A DNA stretch of 64,000 bases from JAGNLV01 sp964612145. Its GTDB lineage: Bacteria; Zixibacteria; MSB-5A5; GN15; FEB-12. The notes under the pieces were generated by a model. The model had not been told where the DNA came from. It searched no databases and worked only from the letters and a program-made list of their open reading frames with translations. The stretch lies in NCBI GenBank assembly GCA_964612145.1, contig CAZTBP010000018.1, forward strand, positions 24,261 to 88,260, in the 5' to 3' direction. Within the stretch, counting starts at the first letter, position 1; each line of letters starts with the position of its first letter. A program made the translations under genes and the position numbers. Shown here one piece after another: positions 1 through 8,860 of this stretch.

Positions 1-132
1 CGACAATCGAACAACCGGGGGGCGGCAATGGAACAAGGTCGCAGTCACATTAGTTTAAGGCATACTGGACTTGCTCCGGCGAATTCCCGGGTACATTTTT
101 GTCTGGAAACAAACCGTCTTAACCGAGGCTAC

Positions 133-1467
133 ATGAAACGACCTTATCACTTTCTGGGTAAACCAACCGCAACACTCGTTCTGCTCCCGGCCCTTTTTAT
201 TTCGGTCCTTTTCGGCTGCTCCGGCGACGACAGCAACGCCCCACAACAGGGCAATCAACTTATTCCGGCTGTCGAGGCCGTGCAAGCTCGAGTCGGCTCC
301 CTGCCGCTGACCGAACGTCTGAGCGGAGTTGTCCGAGCCGAAAATCAAGTCGAGCTGTACCCCGAAATCAGCGCCCGTGTTGCCCAGATACTCGTTAACG
401 ACGGTGATCTGGTCGAAGAAGGTCAGCCGCTGATCAAGCTCCGCGACAACGAATTCCGTGAACGGCTCAAACAGGCCGAGGCCGACCTGCAAATCGCCAG
501 GGCCCAAGCCAAGCAGGCTGAAGCTGAACACAAGCGCCTTCAGGCCGAACTCGAGCGCAACGTATCGCTAGTTGAGAAAGACCTTATCAGCCCCACCGAA
601 TTTGAGGTAATTGAAAGCCAGGCAATTGCAGCCGAAGCCGATGCCGAACTGGCCCGCGCCCGTGTCGATCGGGCCCAGGCCACCGTCGATGAGCGCCAGG
701 AGTCATTATCGCTCGCCGTGATCCGGGCCCCTGTTAACGGGACAGTGGGCAGCCGCAATGCTGAAATCGGCATGCTCGTTACCCCGAACACGCGACTTTT
801 CTCGCTCGGTCAACTTGACTCGGTCCGGGTCGAGGTTGTCCTTACCGACCGCATGCTTACGTATATAAAAGAGAACCAACGTGCAGAGATACTCTCTCCT
901 AATCTGCCGTTCGGTTCGGTTGAAGCCCCGGTGGCACGGATATCCCCTTTCCTGCACCCGGTCGCTCACAGCACCACGGCCGAGATTGATATCCCGAACC
1001 CGGATCATTCGCTTAAGCCGGGTATGTTCGTCACCGCCGATATTTTCTACGGGGAGAGTGAAGAAGCAACGCTTGTCCCCCTGTCCGGTTTGTGGGAAAA
1101 CCCGAACTCGGGGACTGTCGGCGTTTTCGTCTGCCGCGACTCTTTGATCGGTGAACCCGTCGCCATGCTCGACAACCCGTCCGGCGGCGGCCTGACCGAG
1201 CCGCATAATTTCGAGTTTGTCCCGGTCGATGTAATCGCCAGGGGCCGTATGAACGCCGGTGTTACCGGCATCGAGCCGGGTGCCTGGATTGTCACGATCG
1301 GGCAGGATCTGTTTGCTGCCGACAGCGGTCAGGCCCGGGTCCGGCCGGTCAACTGGGAATGGGTCGAACGGCTCCAGCAACTCCAGCGCGAGGACCTCCT
1401 CGAGGAAATTATCCGTAAAAAGCAGGATAGTCCCACCACCGATACTAACGACGACGGTGCCGCATGA
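133..1467 (+). CDS. RND efflux periplasmic adaptor (HlyD/MFP family), lipoprotein
   Basis: Membrane-fusion protein that would link an inner-membrane RND pump to an outer-membrane channel. I start it at the ATG at 133 (444 aa) because this begins a lipoprotein signal: MKRP, a hydrophobic stretch, then a lipobox ending in LFGC. The frame is open further upstream but that part has no signal character. A lipoyl/barrel-sandwich half follows the signal, then a long coiled-coil hairpin rich in Ala/Glu (about residues 115-195), the second lipoyl half (IRAPVNGTVG) and beta-barrel/membrane-proximal domains. The stop overlaps the start of the next gene (ATGA), so the two are co-translated. Family assignment is firm; the exported substrate cannot be read from the sequence. 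Confidence 0.92.
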   Translation: MKRPYHFLGKPTATLVLLPALFISVLFGCSGDDSNAPQQGNQLIPAVEAVQARVGSLPLTERLSGVVRAENQVELYPEISARVAQILVNDGDLVEEGQPLIKLRDNEFRERLKQAEADLQIARAQAKQAEAEHKRLQAELERNVSLVEKDLISPTEFEVIESQAIAAEADAELARARVDRAQATVDERQESLSLAVIRAPVNGTVGSRNAEIGMLVTPNTRLFSLGQLDSVRVEVVLTDRMLTYIKENQRAEILSPNLPFGSVEAPVARISPFLHPVAHSTTAEIDIPNPDHSLKPGMFVTADIFYGESEEATLVPLSGLWENPNSGTVGVFVCRDSLIGEPVAMLDNPSGGGLTEPHNFEFVPVDVIARGRMNAGVTGIEPGAWIVTIGQDLFAADSGQARVRPVNWEWVERLQQLQREDLLEEIIRKKQDSPTTDTNDDGAA

Positions 1468-4400
1468 ACATAACGAAAGTTGCCGTTAAACGTCCGGTTG
1501 CCACGGCGATGGTCTTTCTGATCATCATCGTTGTCGGCATTATGGGTTTTCGATTTCTGCCGGTCGATCTCTTGCCGGCAATTGAATATCCCATGCTGAG
1601 TATCTCGACCTCGTATCCGAATGTGGGTCCCGAGGAAATCGAAACGATTATCACCGACCGTGTTGAAAATGCAATCGCCAGTGTTCCCAACCTGACCGAG
1701 GTCCGTTCTGATTCTGAGGAGGGCCGAAGCCGCGTTCGTCTCGAATTCGCCCAGGGCACCGATATCGATGCTGCCGCCAACGATGTCCGCGCTGCGCTTG
1801 ACCGTATCCGTGACGATCTTCCGCCGGAGATCGAGCCGCCGCGACTCTGGAAATTCGATCCCGACAACTTCCCGGTCGTAATCCTCGGCGCCCAGTCTGA
1901 CCGCTCCATGGATGAACTCACCCTCTTGCTCGAGCGCGAAGTAGCCCACCGCTTCGAACAGATCCCCGGGGTCGGTTCTATTGATGTTTGGGGCGGGATC
2001 TATCGCGAGATTCAGGTTCGTCTCAAGCGCGACCGCCTCGCCTCCAGCAATCTTTCGGCGGCCGATGTCGAAGCTGCGCTCGAACGCGAAAACATCACCC
2101 TCCCCGGCGGCGACATGCGTGAGGGCGTCAATGACATGTACGTCCGTACCAAAGGGGAATTCCAGTCTCTGGACCAGATTTCCGCCACGATCATCACTAC
2201 CATCGACGGCCTCCCGATTCGTGTCCGCGATGTAGCCGAGGTTGTCGACGGGTTCGAGGATATTAATCGCCTCGTGCAGATCGACGGCCGCCCGATGATC
2301 CGCCTTGGCATACGCAAACAGTCCGGCGCCAACACTGTCGCCGTTGCTGAACAAGTCCGTCGTGAGATGGAACGGATCAACAACGAGCGCGAGGATGTCG
2401 AGCTCATGATGGTCATCGACCAGAGCGAGTTCATCCAGAACTCTATCGACAATGTCAAACAGTCAGCCCTTTTCGGAGGACTGCTGGCGATATTTATCCT
2501 GTACCTGTTTTTGCGCAACGGTTCGACTACGTTTATCATCGCGCTGTCTATCCCGATTTCGATTATTGCCACCTTCGGCCTGCTGTACTTCAACGGCCTC
2601 ACACTCAACCAAATGAGCTTCGGCGGATTGGCCTTGGGTATCGGGCTGATTGTCGACAACGCCATCGTTGTGCTGGAAAACATTGTGCGAGTGCGCGAGG
2701 GACGGGCCTCCCTGGAGGAGAGCGCCCTCACCGGCACCAAACAAGTAGCCGGCGCTATCGTTGCCTCGACCCTCACAACCTCAGTAATTTTCTTGCCGGT
2801 CGTGTTTATGAACACCGTGTCGGCCATGCTCTTTGAGGAGCTTGCACTGGTGGTTGTATTCGCCCTGGTTTGTTCGCTGCTGGTCGCGCTGACGCTCGTG
2901 CCGATGCTGGCCAGCCGCTACCTGACGGTTCCGGCCGGCGGCCGATCCGCCAAGGAGGACCGCTGGTCGAAGATGGGCCGGTGGTTTGAGCGTCTGGAAG
3001 ATCGCTATTCCCGCCTTTTGGAAAAGGCCATGAACCGCAAGAAGTATGTCTTCGGCATCACCATCGCCCTGCTGGTTGGCACCGTTCTGCTCTGGCCGCA
3101 GCTCCCGGTAGAATTGGCCCCGCAGACCGATGCCGATGAAATTGATGTCGAACTCGAAATGGCCCAGGGTACCAACATTGCCGTCGTGAATCAATATCTC
3201 CGGGAGTTGGAGAAAATCGTGCTCGATGTTGTCCCGATGGACCAGGTCGAGCACCTGACGGTTGAGATGCGCCCCGGCGACGCCGAGGTGGAGATATCCC
3301 TCAAACCAGCCGGTGAACGCACCGCCAATAGCTTCGTTCTGGCCGACCAGTTGCGTGACGCCGTCCAGGGACAGATCCCCGGCGCTAATGTCCGCGTACG
3401 CGCCCAGTCCGGCCTGTGGATGCTCCGACGCCTCTTTGGCTCCGGCGGCGGCGAAGCGGTCCAGATCGAACTGCGCGGCTACGATCTCGCCATGGCCGAC
3501 CGGCTGTCTGAGGACATCAAAGCCGCGATCGAGGTCATTGAGGAGGTCGCCGACGTTCGTGTCAGCCGACGCGAGGGTCGTCCTGAACAAAATCTCATTA
3601 TCGACCGGGAAAAGATCGCCGAGTTGGGCCTCTCCGTGAACCAGATCGCCCGTGTCATTCAGACCAATGTCGGCGGCAGCCGGGCCGGCGTCTACCGTGA
3701 GGGCGGCGAGGAATTCCCGATTACCGTGCGTCTCCAACCGACCGACCGGCTTACGACCAATGACCTCGGCAATGTGGCGGTGCGTTCCTCCACCGGCGAA
3801 ATTATCCCGGTCTCCGCTGTCGTGCAGACCGAGCGCCGGAGAAGCCCCACTGAAATTGAACGTATCGACGGCCAGCGGGTGACCTACATCACCGCCAATC
3901 TCAAAGGCGGCGCCGCCCTCGGCGATGTTGTTGAGAAGATGCAGGATGCCATGAAAACCATCGCCATGCCGAAGGGCTTCTCGGTCCTCTTCGGGGGTGA
4001 GTACGAGGAACAGCAACAAGCCCAGAAAGATTTCCTGCTCTCGATCCTCATGGCGCTTGCGCTCATCTATATGGTGATGGCGGCGCAGTTCGAACGGTTC
4101 CTTGACCCCGTCATTGTCATGGTCTCGGTTCCGCTGGCGCTTATCGGCGTGGTCCCGACCCTTCTGCTTACCGGCACGACTCTGAATATCCAGAGCCTCA
4201 TGGGTATAATCATGCTGATCGGTATCGTCGTTAATAATGCAATTGTGCTCGTTGACTATATCAACCTCATGCGCCGCGACAAGGATCTTGATATTACTGA
4301 AGCTGTCGTTACATCGGCCAAACGCCGCTTGCGCCCGATCCTGATGACCACCTGCACCACCGTTCTCGGTATGCTCCCGCTGGCTTTTGTCCTTGGTGCC

Positions 4401-4559
4401 GGCGGTGAGATCCAGGCCGCTCTGGCCCGCGCCGTGATCGGCGGACTGACTGCCTCGACTCTGATCACACTGGTCCTGATCCCCGTGGCCTATGCCGGCA
4501 CGTATAACCTGATCGCCCGCTACCATGCTCGGAAAGCCGAAGCCGCCGTACAGGCGTAA
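1464..4559 (+). CDS. RND efflux pump permease (AcrB/HAE1 type)
   Basis: Inner-membrane proton-driven efflux transporter, 1031 aa, the normal length for hydrophobe/amphiphile RND pumps. It begins with the usual cytosolic stub and TM1 (KRPVATAMVFLIIIVVGI), has two large periplasmic loops after TM1 and TM7, and two 5-6 helix bundles. The TM4 proton-relay region reads GLIVDNAIVVLEN: the first Asp is kept, but the second position, Asp in AcrB (D407/D408), is Asn. The same substitution occurs in other HAE1 relatives, so it does not imply inactivity. The gene overlaps its adaptor by 4 bp; no outer-membrane TolC-like gene is adjacent. Substrate unknown. Confidence 0.94.
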   Translation: MNITKVAVKRPVATAMVFLIIIVVGIMGFRFLPVDLLPAIEYPMLSISTSYPNVGPEEIETIITDRVENAIASVPNLTEVRSDSEEGRSRVRLEFAQGTDIDAAANDVRAALDRIRDDLPPEIEPPRLWKFDPDNFPVVILGAQSDRSMDELTLLLEREVAHRFEQIPGVGSIDVWGGIYREIQVRLKRDRLASSNLSAADVEAALERENITLPGGDMREGVNDMYVRTKGEFQSLDQISATIITTIDGLPIRVRDVAEVVDGFEDINRLVQIDGRPMIRLGIRKQSGANTVAVAEQVRREMERINNEREDVELMMVIDQSEFIQNSIDNVKQSALFGGLLAIFILYLFLRNGSTTFIIALSIPISIIATFGLLYFNGLTLNQMSFGGLALGIGLIVDNAIVVLENIVRVREGRASLEESALTGTKQVAGAIVASTLTTSVIFLPVVFMNTVSAMLFEELALVVVFALVCSLLVALTLVPMLASRYLTVPAGGRSAKEDRWSKMGRWFERLEDRYSRLLEKAMNRKKYVFGITIALLVGTVLLWPQLPVELAPQTDADEIDVELEMAQGTNIAVVNQYLRELEKIVLDVVPMDQVEHLTVEMRPGDAEVEISLKPAGERTANSFVLADQLRDAVQGQIPGANVRVRAQSGLWMLRRLFGSGGGEAVQIELRGYDLAMADRLSEDIKAAIEVIEEVADVRVSRREGRPEQNLIIDREKIAELGLSVNQIARVIQTNVGGSRAGVYREGGEEFPITVRLQPTDRLTTNDLGNVAVRSSTGEIIPVSAVVQTERRRSPTEIERIDGQRVTYITANLKGGAALGDVVEKMQDAMKTIAMPKGFSVLFGGEYEEQQQAQKDFLLSILMALALIYMVMAAQFERFLDPVIVMVSVPLALIGVVPTLLLTGTTLNIQSLMGIIMLIGIVVNNAIVLVDYINLMRRDKDLDITEAVVTSAKRRLRPILMTTCTTVLGMLPLAFVLGAGGEIQAALARAVIGGLTASTLITLVLIPVAYAGTYNLIARYHARKAEAAVQA

Positions 4560-4581
4560 GCGATGTTTCATGAACCGGTAG

Positions 4582-4607
4582 GTCACCCACAGCTTTGCGT
4601 GGGTGAC
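4582..4607. terminator. Inverted repeat after the RND operon, possible terminator
   Basis: Perfect 9-bp arms (GTCACCCAC and GTGGGTGAC) around an 8-nt loop, 22 bp downstream of the permease stop. No T-run follows on either strand, so a factor-independent terminator is only possible; it may equally stabilise the 3' end of the mRNA. Confidence 0.4.
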
Positions 4608-4663
4608 GTCGACGGAGCATTCACTATGGCTGCTTTCCCAAACTCGACCCCGTAAGTTGAACC

Positions 4664-5221
4664 ATGTCTGCCGAACCAACCATCTACACTATCGGCCACT
4701 CCAATCAGTCGGTCGAGGCCTTTGTCGAGCTGCTGCAGAAGCACCGGATCGACACCGTTGCCGATGTCCGCACTGCCCCTTACTCAAAACACGTCACGCA
4801 CTTCTCCAAAAAACCGCTTCAACGACCCCTCGAACAGGCCGGCATTCGCTACCTCTTTATGGGAAACCAACTCGGTGGAAAACCGGAGGAGGATGAGTAC
4901 TACGACTCCGACGGCCACGTTCGCTATGACAAGCTCGCCGCCCGCGATACTTTCCGGCAGGGTATTGCAGAGTTGATCGATCAGGCTCGCACGCATCGGG
5001 TCGCGATTATGTGCGCCGAGGAGGACCCTTCCCGCTGTCACCGTCGGTGGCTGGTCTCCCCGGTGCTGGTGGGGGCCGGGGCCGAAGTGCTGCATATTCG
5101 AGGTGACGGAACGGTTGTGGCCGAGCGGGAGCTTCGCACCGCCGAGCCTGCCGCACAACAGTCGCTTTTTGCTGATGACACCCCCTGGCGCTCCCCAACG
5201 CCGGTTAAACGGCGGGAATAG
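4664..5221 (+). CDS. DUF488 domain protein
   Basis: Protein of 185 aa in the DUF488 family, whose biochemical function is not established. Diagnostic features: the N-terminal TIGHS motif (residues 10-14), the DVRTAPYSK segment, and the C-terminal CAEEDPSRCHRRWLV motif with two conserved Cys and paired His/Arg. The C-terminal 40 residues (QQSLFADD, then a Lys/Arg tail) resemble tails seen in relatives. It stands alone about 100 bp after the RND operon, separated by a hairpin, so it is probably a separate transcript. Family call is confident; function unknown. Confidence 0.85.
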   Translation: MSAEPTIYTIGHSNQSVEAFVELLQKHRIDTVADVRTAPYSKHVTHFSKKPLQRPLEQAGIRYLFMGNQLGGKPEEDEYYDSDGHVRYDKLAARDTFRQGIAELIDQARTHRVAIMCAEEDPSRCHRRWLVSPVLVGAGAEVLHIRGDGTVVAERELRTAEPAAQQSLFADDTPWRSPTPVKRRE

Positions 5222-5338
5222 AGCACTTCGATGAGCCGCGCATATATCGTGGTGAATCCTCACTCCGAATGTCCGGTGATGCGCAATCGGGGCTCCTCGC
5301 ATCACGAAACCTCTTGACTGACCTTCCCCAATCAGTAG

Positions 5339-5364
5339 CTTGTACCCATAACTGAGTGTACAAG
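5339..5364 (+). promoter_or_regulatory. Leader hairpin touching the Shine-Dalgarno of the transglutaminase gene
   Basis: Arms CTTGTAC (5339-5345) and GTACAAG (5358-5364) form a perfect 7-bp stem with a 12-nt loop. The 3' arm runs into the first bases of a strong AAGGAGG Shine-Dalgarno (5362-5368) ahead of the ATG at 5375. Folding would hide the first three bases of the ribosome site. Could also be an operator; not tested. Confidence 0.35.
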
Positions 5365-5374
5365 GAGGTCATTC

Positions 5375-6988
5375 ATGAGACTCAAACAATTCCTTCTGAT
5401 CTTAACCGTACTCACGTTGCTGCTGCCGTTGTCAAGTGCGGCCACCACCGGCGATACGTTGCGCAGCATACCGTCGCCCGCTCATAACCCGCAGGGACTT
5501 ACGTTTGATGGCTCCAGCCTCTGGACCGTCGATCGCCTTTCGGACTATCTGTATAAACTCAACCCGGAGACCGGCGCGATTCAGGACTCCATCAAAACGC
5601 CCGGTTACGTTCCCCGGGGCATCACCTATGACGGTGAGCGGATCTGGTGTATCGATGCCGATGCCCAGGAGATATATTCCATCAACGCCTACACTCGCCT
5701 GGTTGACCGTACCATCTGGTGCCCGGTTGAGCGGCCAAACGGATTGACATGGGATGGAGATTATCTCTGGATCGCCGATTACGGCGACGATCAGCTTCAC
5801 CAGATTTCCAGTAGCGATGGCACTACGATCAAGTCCATACCATCCCCCGCCTCCAACCCCTGCGGTCTTAGTTTCGACGGCACCTACCTCTGGGTATCCG
5901 ATCGTACGAAAGACATGATATATATGGTCGTTCCTGAGGACGGTACCGTTATCATAGCATTTGAATCCCCCGGCCCGTACTCGTGGGGTCTGGCATGGGA
6001 TGGTACCTACCTGTGGAATATAGACTACCAGACGGACCGCATCTATCAAATCGTCAGCAAAGACGACGAGCCGTTTGCCCGACTCAATCCCCGGCAACAA
6101 CAGGTTGATTTCATTCACCAGGTCCGCAATTTCGGCCCGGACTCGATCGTGACCCTCGATGTTTACCTGGCTGTTCCGCAGAACCGGGATAACCAGGAGC
6201 TTCTCGAAGACGTTGTGTTCGATCCGCCTCCAACTGCCATTCTTCGCGATCAATGGGATCAGGAAGTAGCCCACTTTGAGTTCAAAAATCTCTCAGCGTC
6301 CGAGTTTGTCACAGTTCGCATGACGGCTAAAGCCATGCTGTACCAGAACCGCTATTTTGTCTTCCCGGATCAGGTCGGGAGTCTCGATGCCATCCCGAAC
6401 GACATCAAGGAAAAGTACCTGGTCGATGACACTAAATTTTCCATGAATGATCCGGTGATCCAGAAAGCCGTCAGCGCCGCTGTTGGCGATGAAAGAAATC
6501 CCTACTGGATTGCCCGCAATATTTTTAATTATCTCATCGATAACATGTACTATGAACTGGCCGGTGGCTGGAACATCGCCCCGACTGTCCTGGAACGCGG
6601 CAATGGTTCCTGTTCCGAATACAGTTTTGTATACATCTCGATGTGCCGTGCGGCGGGCCTGCCTGCCCGCTATGTCGGCTCCATCGTGATCCGCGGCGAT
6701 GACGCCTCCACCGATGATGTCTTTCACCGCTGGGTCGAGGTCTACCTGCCCGAGTACGGCTGGATACCGGTCGACCCCTCCGGCGGCGACCAGCAATGGC
6801 CCGAGGCCCAGGCTCGCTACTTTGGCTTTCTCAACAATCGCTTCCTGATCACGACTGCCGGCGGCGGCGGCTCGAAGTATCTCGAGTGGGGCTATAATGC
6901 TAACCAGAAATACACCTCGCGCGGGCGATGCAAAATCGCGGTCGAGTACTTTGGTGAGTGGACCCCACTGGAAACCGATTCAGAATAG
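5375..6988 (+). CDS. Secreted beta-propeller / transglutaminase-like protein
   Basis: Exported 537-aa protein. A signal peptide occupies about residues 1-22, ending near SSA. Residues 30-230 hold at least five blade-like repeats of about 43 aa with the pattern P.GLT.DG..LW..D, as in NHL/SMP-30-like propellers. A linking beta region follows (230-340), then a transglutaminase-like core at about 370-480. The papain-like triad is visible: Cys413 in GNGSCSEYSF, His451 in VFHRWVEVY and Asp467 in IPVDPSGG. Such domains act as proteases, cross-linkers or peptide amidases; which applies here is unknown. A strong AAGGAGG ribosome site sits 6 bp before the ATG. No partner gene is adjacent. Confidence 0.85.
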   Translation: MRLKQFLLILTVLTLLLPLSSAATTGDTLRSIPSPAHNPQGLTFDGSSLWTVDRLSDYLYKLNPETGAIQDSIKTPGYVPRGITYDGERIWCIDADAQEIYSINAYTRLVDRTIWCPVERPNGLTWDGDYLWIADYGDDQLHQISSSDGTTIKSIPSPASNPCGLSFDGTYLWVSDRTKDMIYMVVPEDGTVIIAFESPGPYSWGLAWDGTYLWNIDYQTDRIYQIVSKDDEPFARLNPRQQQVDFIHQVRNFGPDSIVTLDVYLAVPQNRDNQELLEDVVFDPPPTAILRDQWDQEVAHFEFKNLSASEFVTVRMTAKAMLYQNRYFVFPDQVGSLDAIPNDIKEKYLVDDTKFSMNDPVIQKAVSAAVGDERNPYWIARNIFNYLIDNMYYELAGGWNIAPTVLERGNGSCSEYSFVYISMCRAAGLPARYVGSIVIRGDDASTDDVFHRWVEVYLPEYGWIPVDPSGGDQQWPEAQARYFGFLNNRFLITTAGGGGSKYLEWGYNANQKYTSRGRCKIAVEYFGEWTPLETDSE

Positions 6989-7018
6989 ACAGGTGAGATA
7001 AAGTCGTAATAGTTAGTA

Positions 7019-7047
7019 GGGCGGAACCCGAAGCGGTTCCGCCTTAG
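7019..7047 (+). terminator. Probable terminator of the transglutaminase gene
   Basis: Arms GGCGGAACC (7020-7028) and GGTTCCGCC (7035-7043) pair perfectly around a 6-nt loop, 31 bp after the stop, followed by only a short TT. Stable stem but weak U-tract. Confidence 0.5.
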
Positions 7048-7190
7048 TCATGCCGAGCCGAGTCGAGCCATGACGCCAAACGAACCCAAACACCCCCAAC
7101 CCCAACGCGGACTCGGCCGGGTCAAATCGGACCGGATCACTGCCACACCTGCCTCTTGCCAAGACCGTCAACGCATTGTATGTTTGTCCC

Positions 7191-8144
7191 ATGGACACCA
7201 AAAAGATTTCCGACTACGTTGTCGATGACAGCATCACCGGCTTCTTCTCGGTCCGGAAACGCGATATCCGGGAGTACTACAAGGGGAAGTTCGTCTCGCT
7301 CGAACTGGGCGACTCCTCCGGCCGTATCGGCGCTGTCCTGTGGGAACCGGACCAGTTCGCGCTGGAGGATCTCGAACTTGGCATGGTTGTCAAAATCAAA
7401 GGGACTGTCGGCGAATACCAGGGACGACCCCAGCTCACTGTCCAGATGCTGCGCCGGGCCGGTGATGACGAGTACTTGCTGGAGGATATCCTCCCTCACT
7501 CGTCGCAGCCGATCGAGGAGCGCCGAAGCCGTATCCTGAAACTTACCGAGAAAATTGAAAGCGGTTATATCCGGCGGCTGGTCAGCGCGTTCTGGGAGGA
7601 CGAGGCCTTCTTCACGAAGTTCCTCAACGCCGCCGCCGGCAAACTCTGGCACCACGCCTATGTCGGCGGACTGTCGGAACACTCGGCCAATGTTGGTGAA
7701 CTGGCCCTGCGGGTCGCGCAGGGGTATAACTTCCTGAACCGGGACTATCTCATTTTCGGCGGGCTCTTGCACGATCTCGGCAAGGTCGACACATACGAGA
7801 GTCATGCCGCCATCGACTACACCGACCAGGGGCGCCTTGTCGGTCATATTTGTATCGCCGACGTCTGGATCTGCGAGCGCGCCAAAGAGATTGAGGGTTT
7901 CCCGCCGTCGCTGCTGACCAAGCTCCGGCACATGATTCTGTCGCATCAGGGAGAGTTCGAAACGCCGGTGCGGCCGATGATGCCCGAGGCGTTTGTGCTT
8001 TACTACTGCGACGAGATCGACTCCAAGATGGGCGCGATCAACCGGATCCGCGAGCGTAAGGGCAAGCCGGGCTGGTCGGACTTTGTCAAGCTCCTCGATC
8101 GCTTCCTTTATTTTGATGAGCTCCCCGAGGACAGCGATACATGA
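7191..8144 (+). CDS. OB-fold / HD-domain 3'-5' exoribonuclease (YhaM-like)
   Basis: Predicted metal-dependent 3'-5' exonuclease of 317 aa. An OB-fold nucleic-acid domain (about residues 15-95, with FVSLELGDSSGRI and LGMVVKIKGTV) precedes an HD phosphohydrolase domain. The HD metal ligands are visible as HHAYVGGLSEHS, GGLLHDLGK and, later, MILSHQGEFETP. The architecture and length match Firmicutes YhaM/CBF1. I use the ATG at 7191 (MDTKK) rather than the in-frame start 15 bp upstream, because relatives begin here. The stop overlaps the ABC ATPase start (ATGA), an unexpected coupling of RNA turnover with a transporter. Confidence 0.85.
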   Translation: MDTKKISDYVVDDSITGFFSVRKRDIREYYKGKFVSLELGDSSGRIGAVLWEPDQFALEDLELGMVVKIKGTVGEYQGRPQLTVQMLRRAGDDEYLLEDILPHSSQPIEERRSRILKLTEKIESGYIRRLVSAFWEDEAFFTKFLNAAAGKLWHHAYVGGLSEHSANVGELALRVAQGYNFLNRDYLIFGGLLHDLGKVDTYESHAAIDYTDQGRLVGHICIADVWICERAKEIEGFPPSLLTKLRHMILSHQGEFETPVRPMMPEAFVLYYCDEIDSKMGAINRIRERKGKPGWSDFVKLLDRFLYFDELPEDSDT

Positions 8145-8860
8145 GCGACAACGGCTCTGTTCTCCAGATGCAGCAGGTCGTGCGGAAGATCGGTGAAAAG
8201 ACGATTGTCGATAATTTCTCCGCCGATTTTGCCCGGGGGAAGATCTACACGCTCATAGGTCCCTCGGGCGCCGGCAAATCCTCGCTGCTTCGGTTGATCA
8301 ACCGGCTCGATGACCCCGACTCGGGGACCATCTTATTTCATGGCAACGACACCTTGAAGATGTCTCCGTGTCGCCTGCGCTGCAAGATCGGCTACCTGTT
8401 CCAGACACCGTACATGTTCCCCGGCACTGTCCGCGACAACCTCTTCTATGCCGAGTGCGCTCGTACCGATGAAACTGCGCACCATCTCGCCGATCTGGTA
8501 CACCTTGAACACGAGTTCCTCGACGCCGATGTTGACACGCTGTCGGTCGGGCAGAAACAACGGGTGGCGCTTGGGCGCCTTCTGGCGACCAGCCCGGAGA
8601 TAGTGTTGCTCGATGAGCCGACCTCGGCCCTTGATCCGAGCATCACCGAGGCTATCGAGAATATGATCAAAGAGATTGTCGAGCGCACGCGCCTGACGGT
8701 GATTATGGTCACCCATGACCCGGCCCAGGCTCTTCGGATGACCGGCGAGACCCTCTTGCTGGTCAAAGGGACACTGGTCGAATCCGGTACCTGCGATCAG
8801 GTCATCAACAGCCCGACGACTGATCTCGGGCGCAGGTATCAATCGAGGCAGCTGCGATGA
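8141..8860 (+). CDS. fetA: ABC transporter ATP-binding protein (FetA-like)
   Basis: ATPase of 239 aa: Walker A GPSGAGKS, Q-loop in GYLFQTPYMFP, signature LSVGQKQRVALGR, Walker B IVLLDEPTSALDP and switch His in VMVTHDPAQ. It overlaps the preceding nuclease gene and the following permease gene by 4 bp each, so the three are one transcript. With the FetB-type permease downstream it would form a complete two-gene ABC system related to E. coli FetAB (YbbL/YbbM), reported to export iron and protect against oxidative stress. The symbol rests on this pairing; the substrate is not proven. Confidence 0.85.
   Translation: MSDNGSVLQMQQVVRKIGEKTIVDNFSADFARGKIYTLIGPSGAGKSSLLRLINRLDDPDSGTILFHGNDTLKMSPCRLRCKIGYLFQTPYMFPGTVRDNLFYAECARTDETAHHLADLVHLEHEFLDADVDTLSVGQKQRVALGRLLATSPEIVLLDEPTSALDPSITEAIENMIKEIVERTRLTVIMVTHDPAQALRMTGETLLLVKGTLVESGTCDQVINSPTTDLGRRYQSRQLR

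Noticed and set aside
2781..4679. Long open frame (632 codons) on the minus strand opposite the RND permease
   Set aside because: The plus strand encodes a complete AcrB-type pump over the same bases; the antisense text is low-complexity, His/Asp/Gly-rich, and is a codon-bias shadow.
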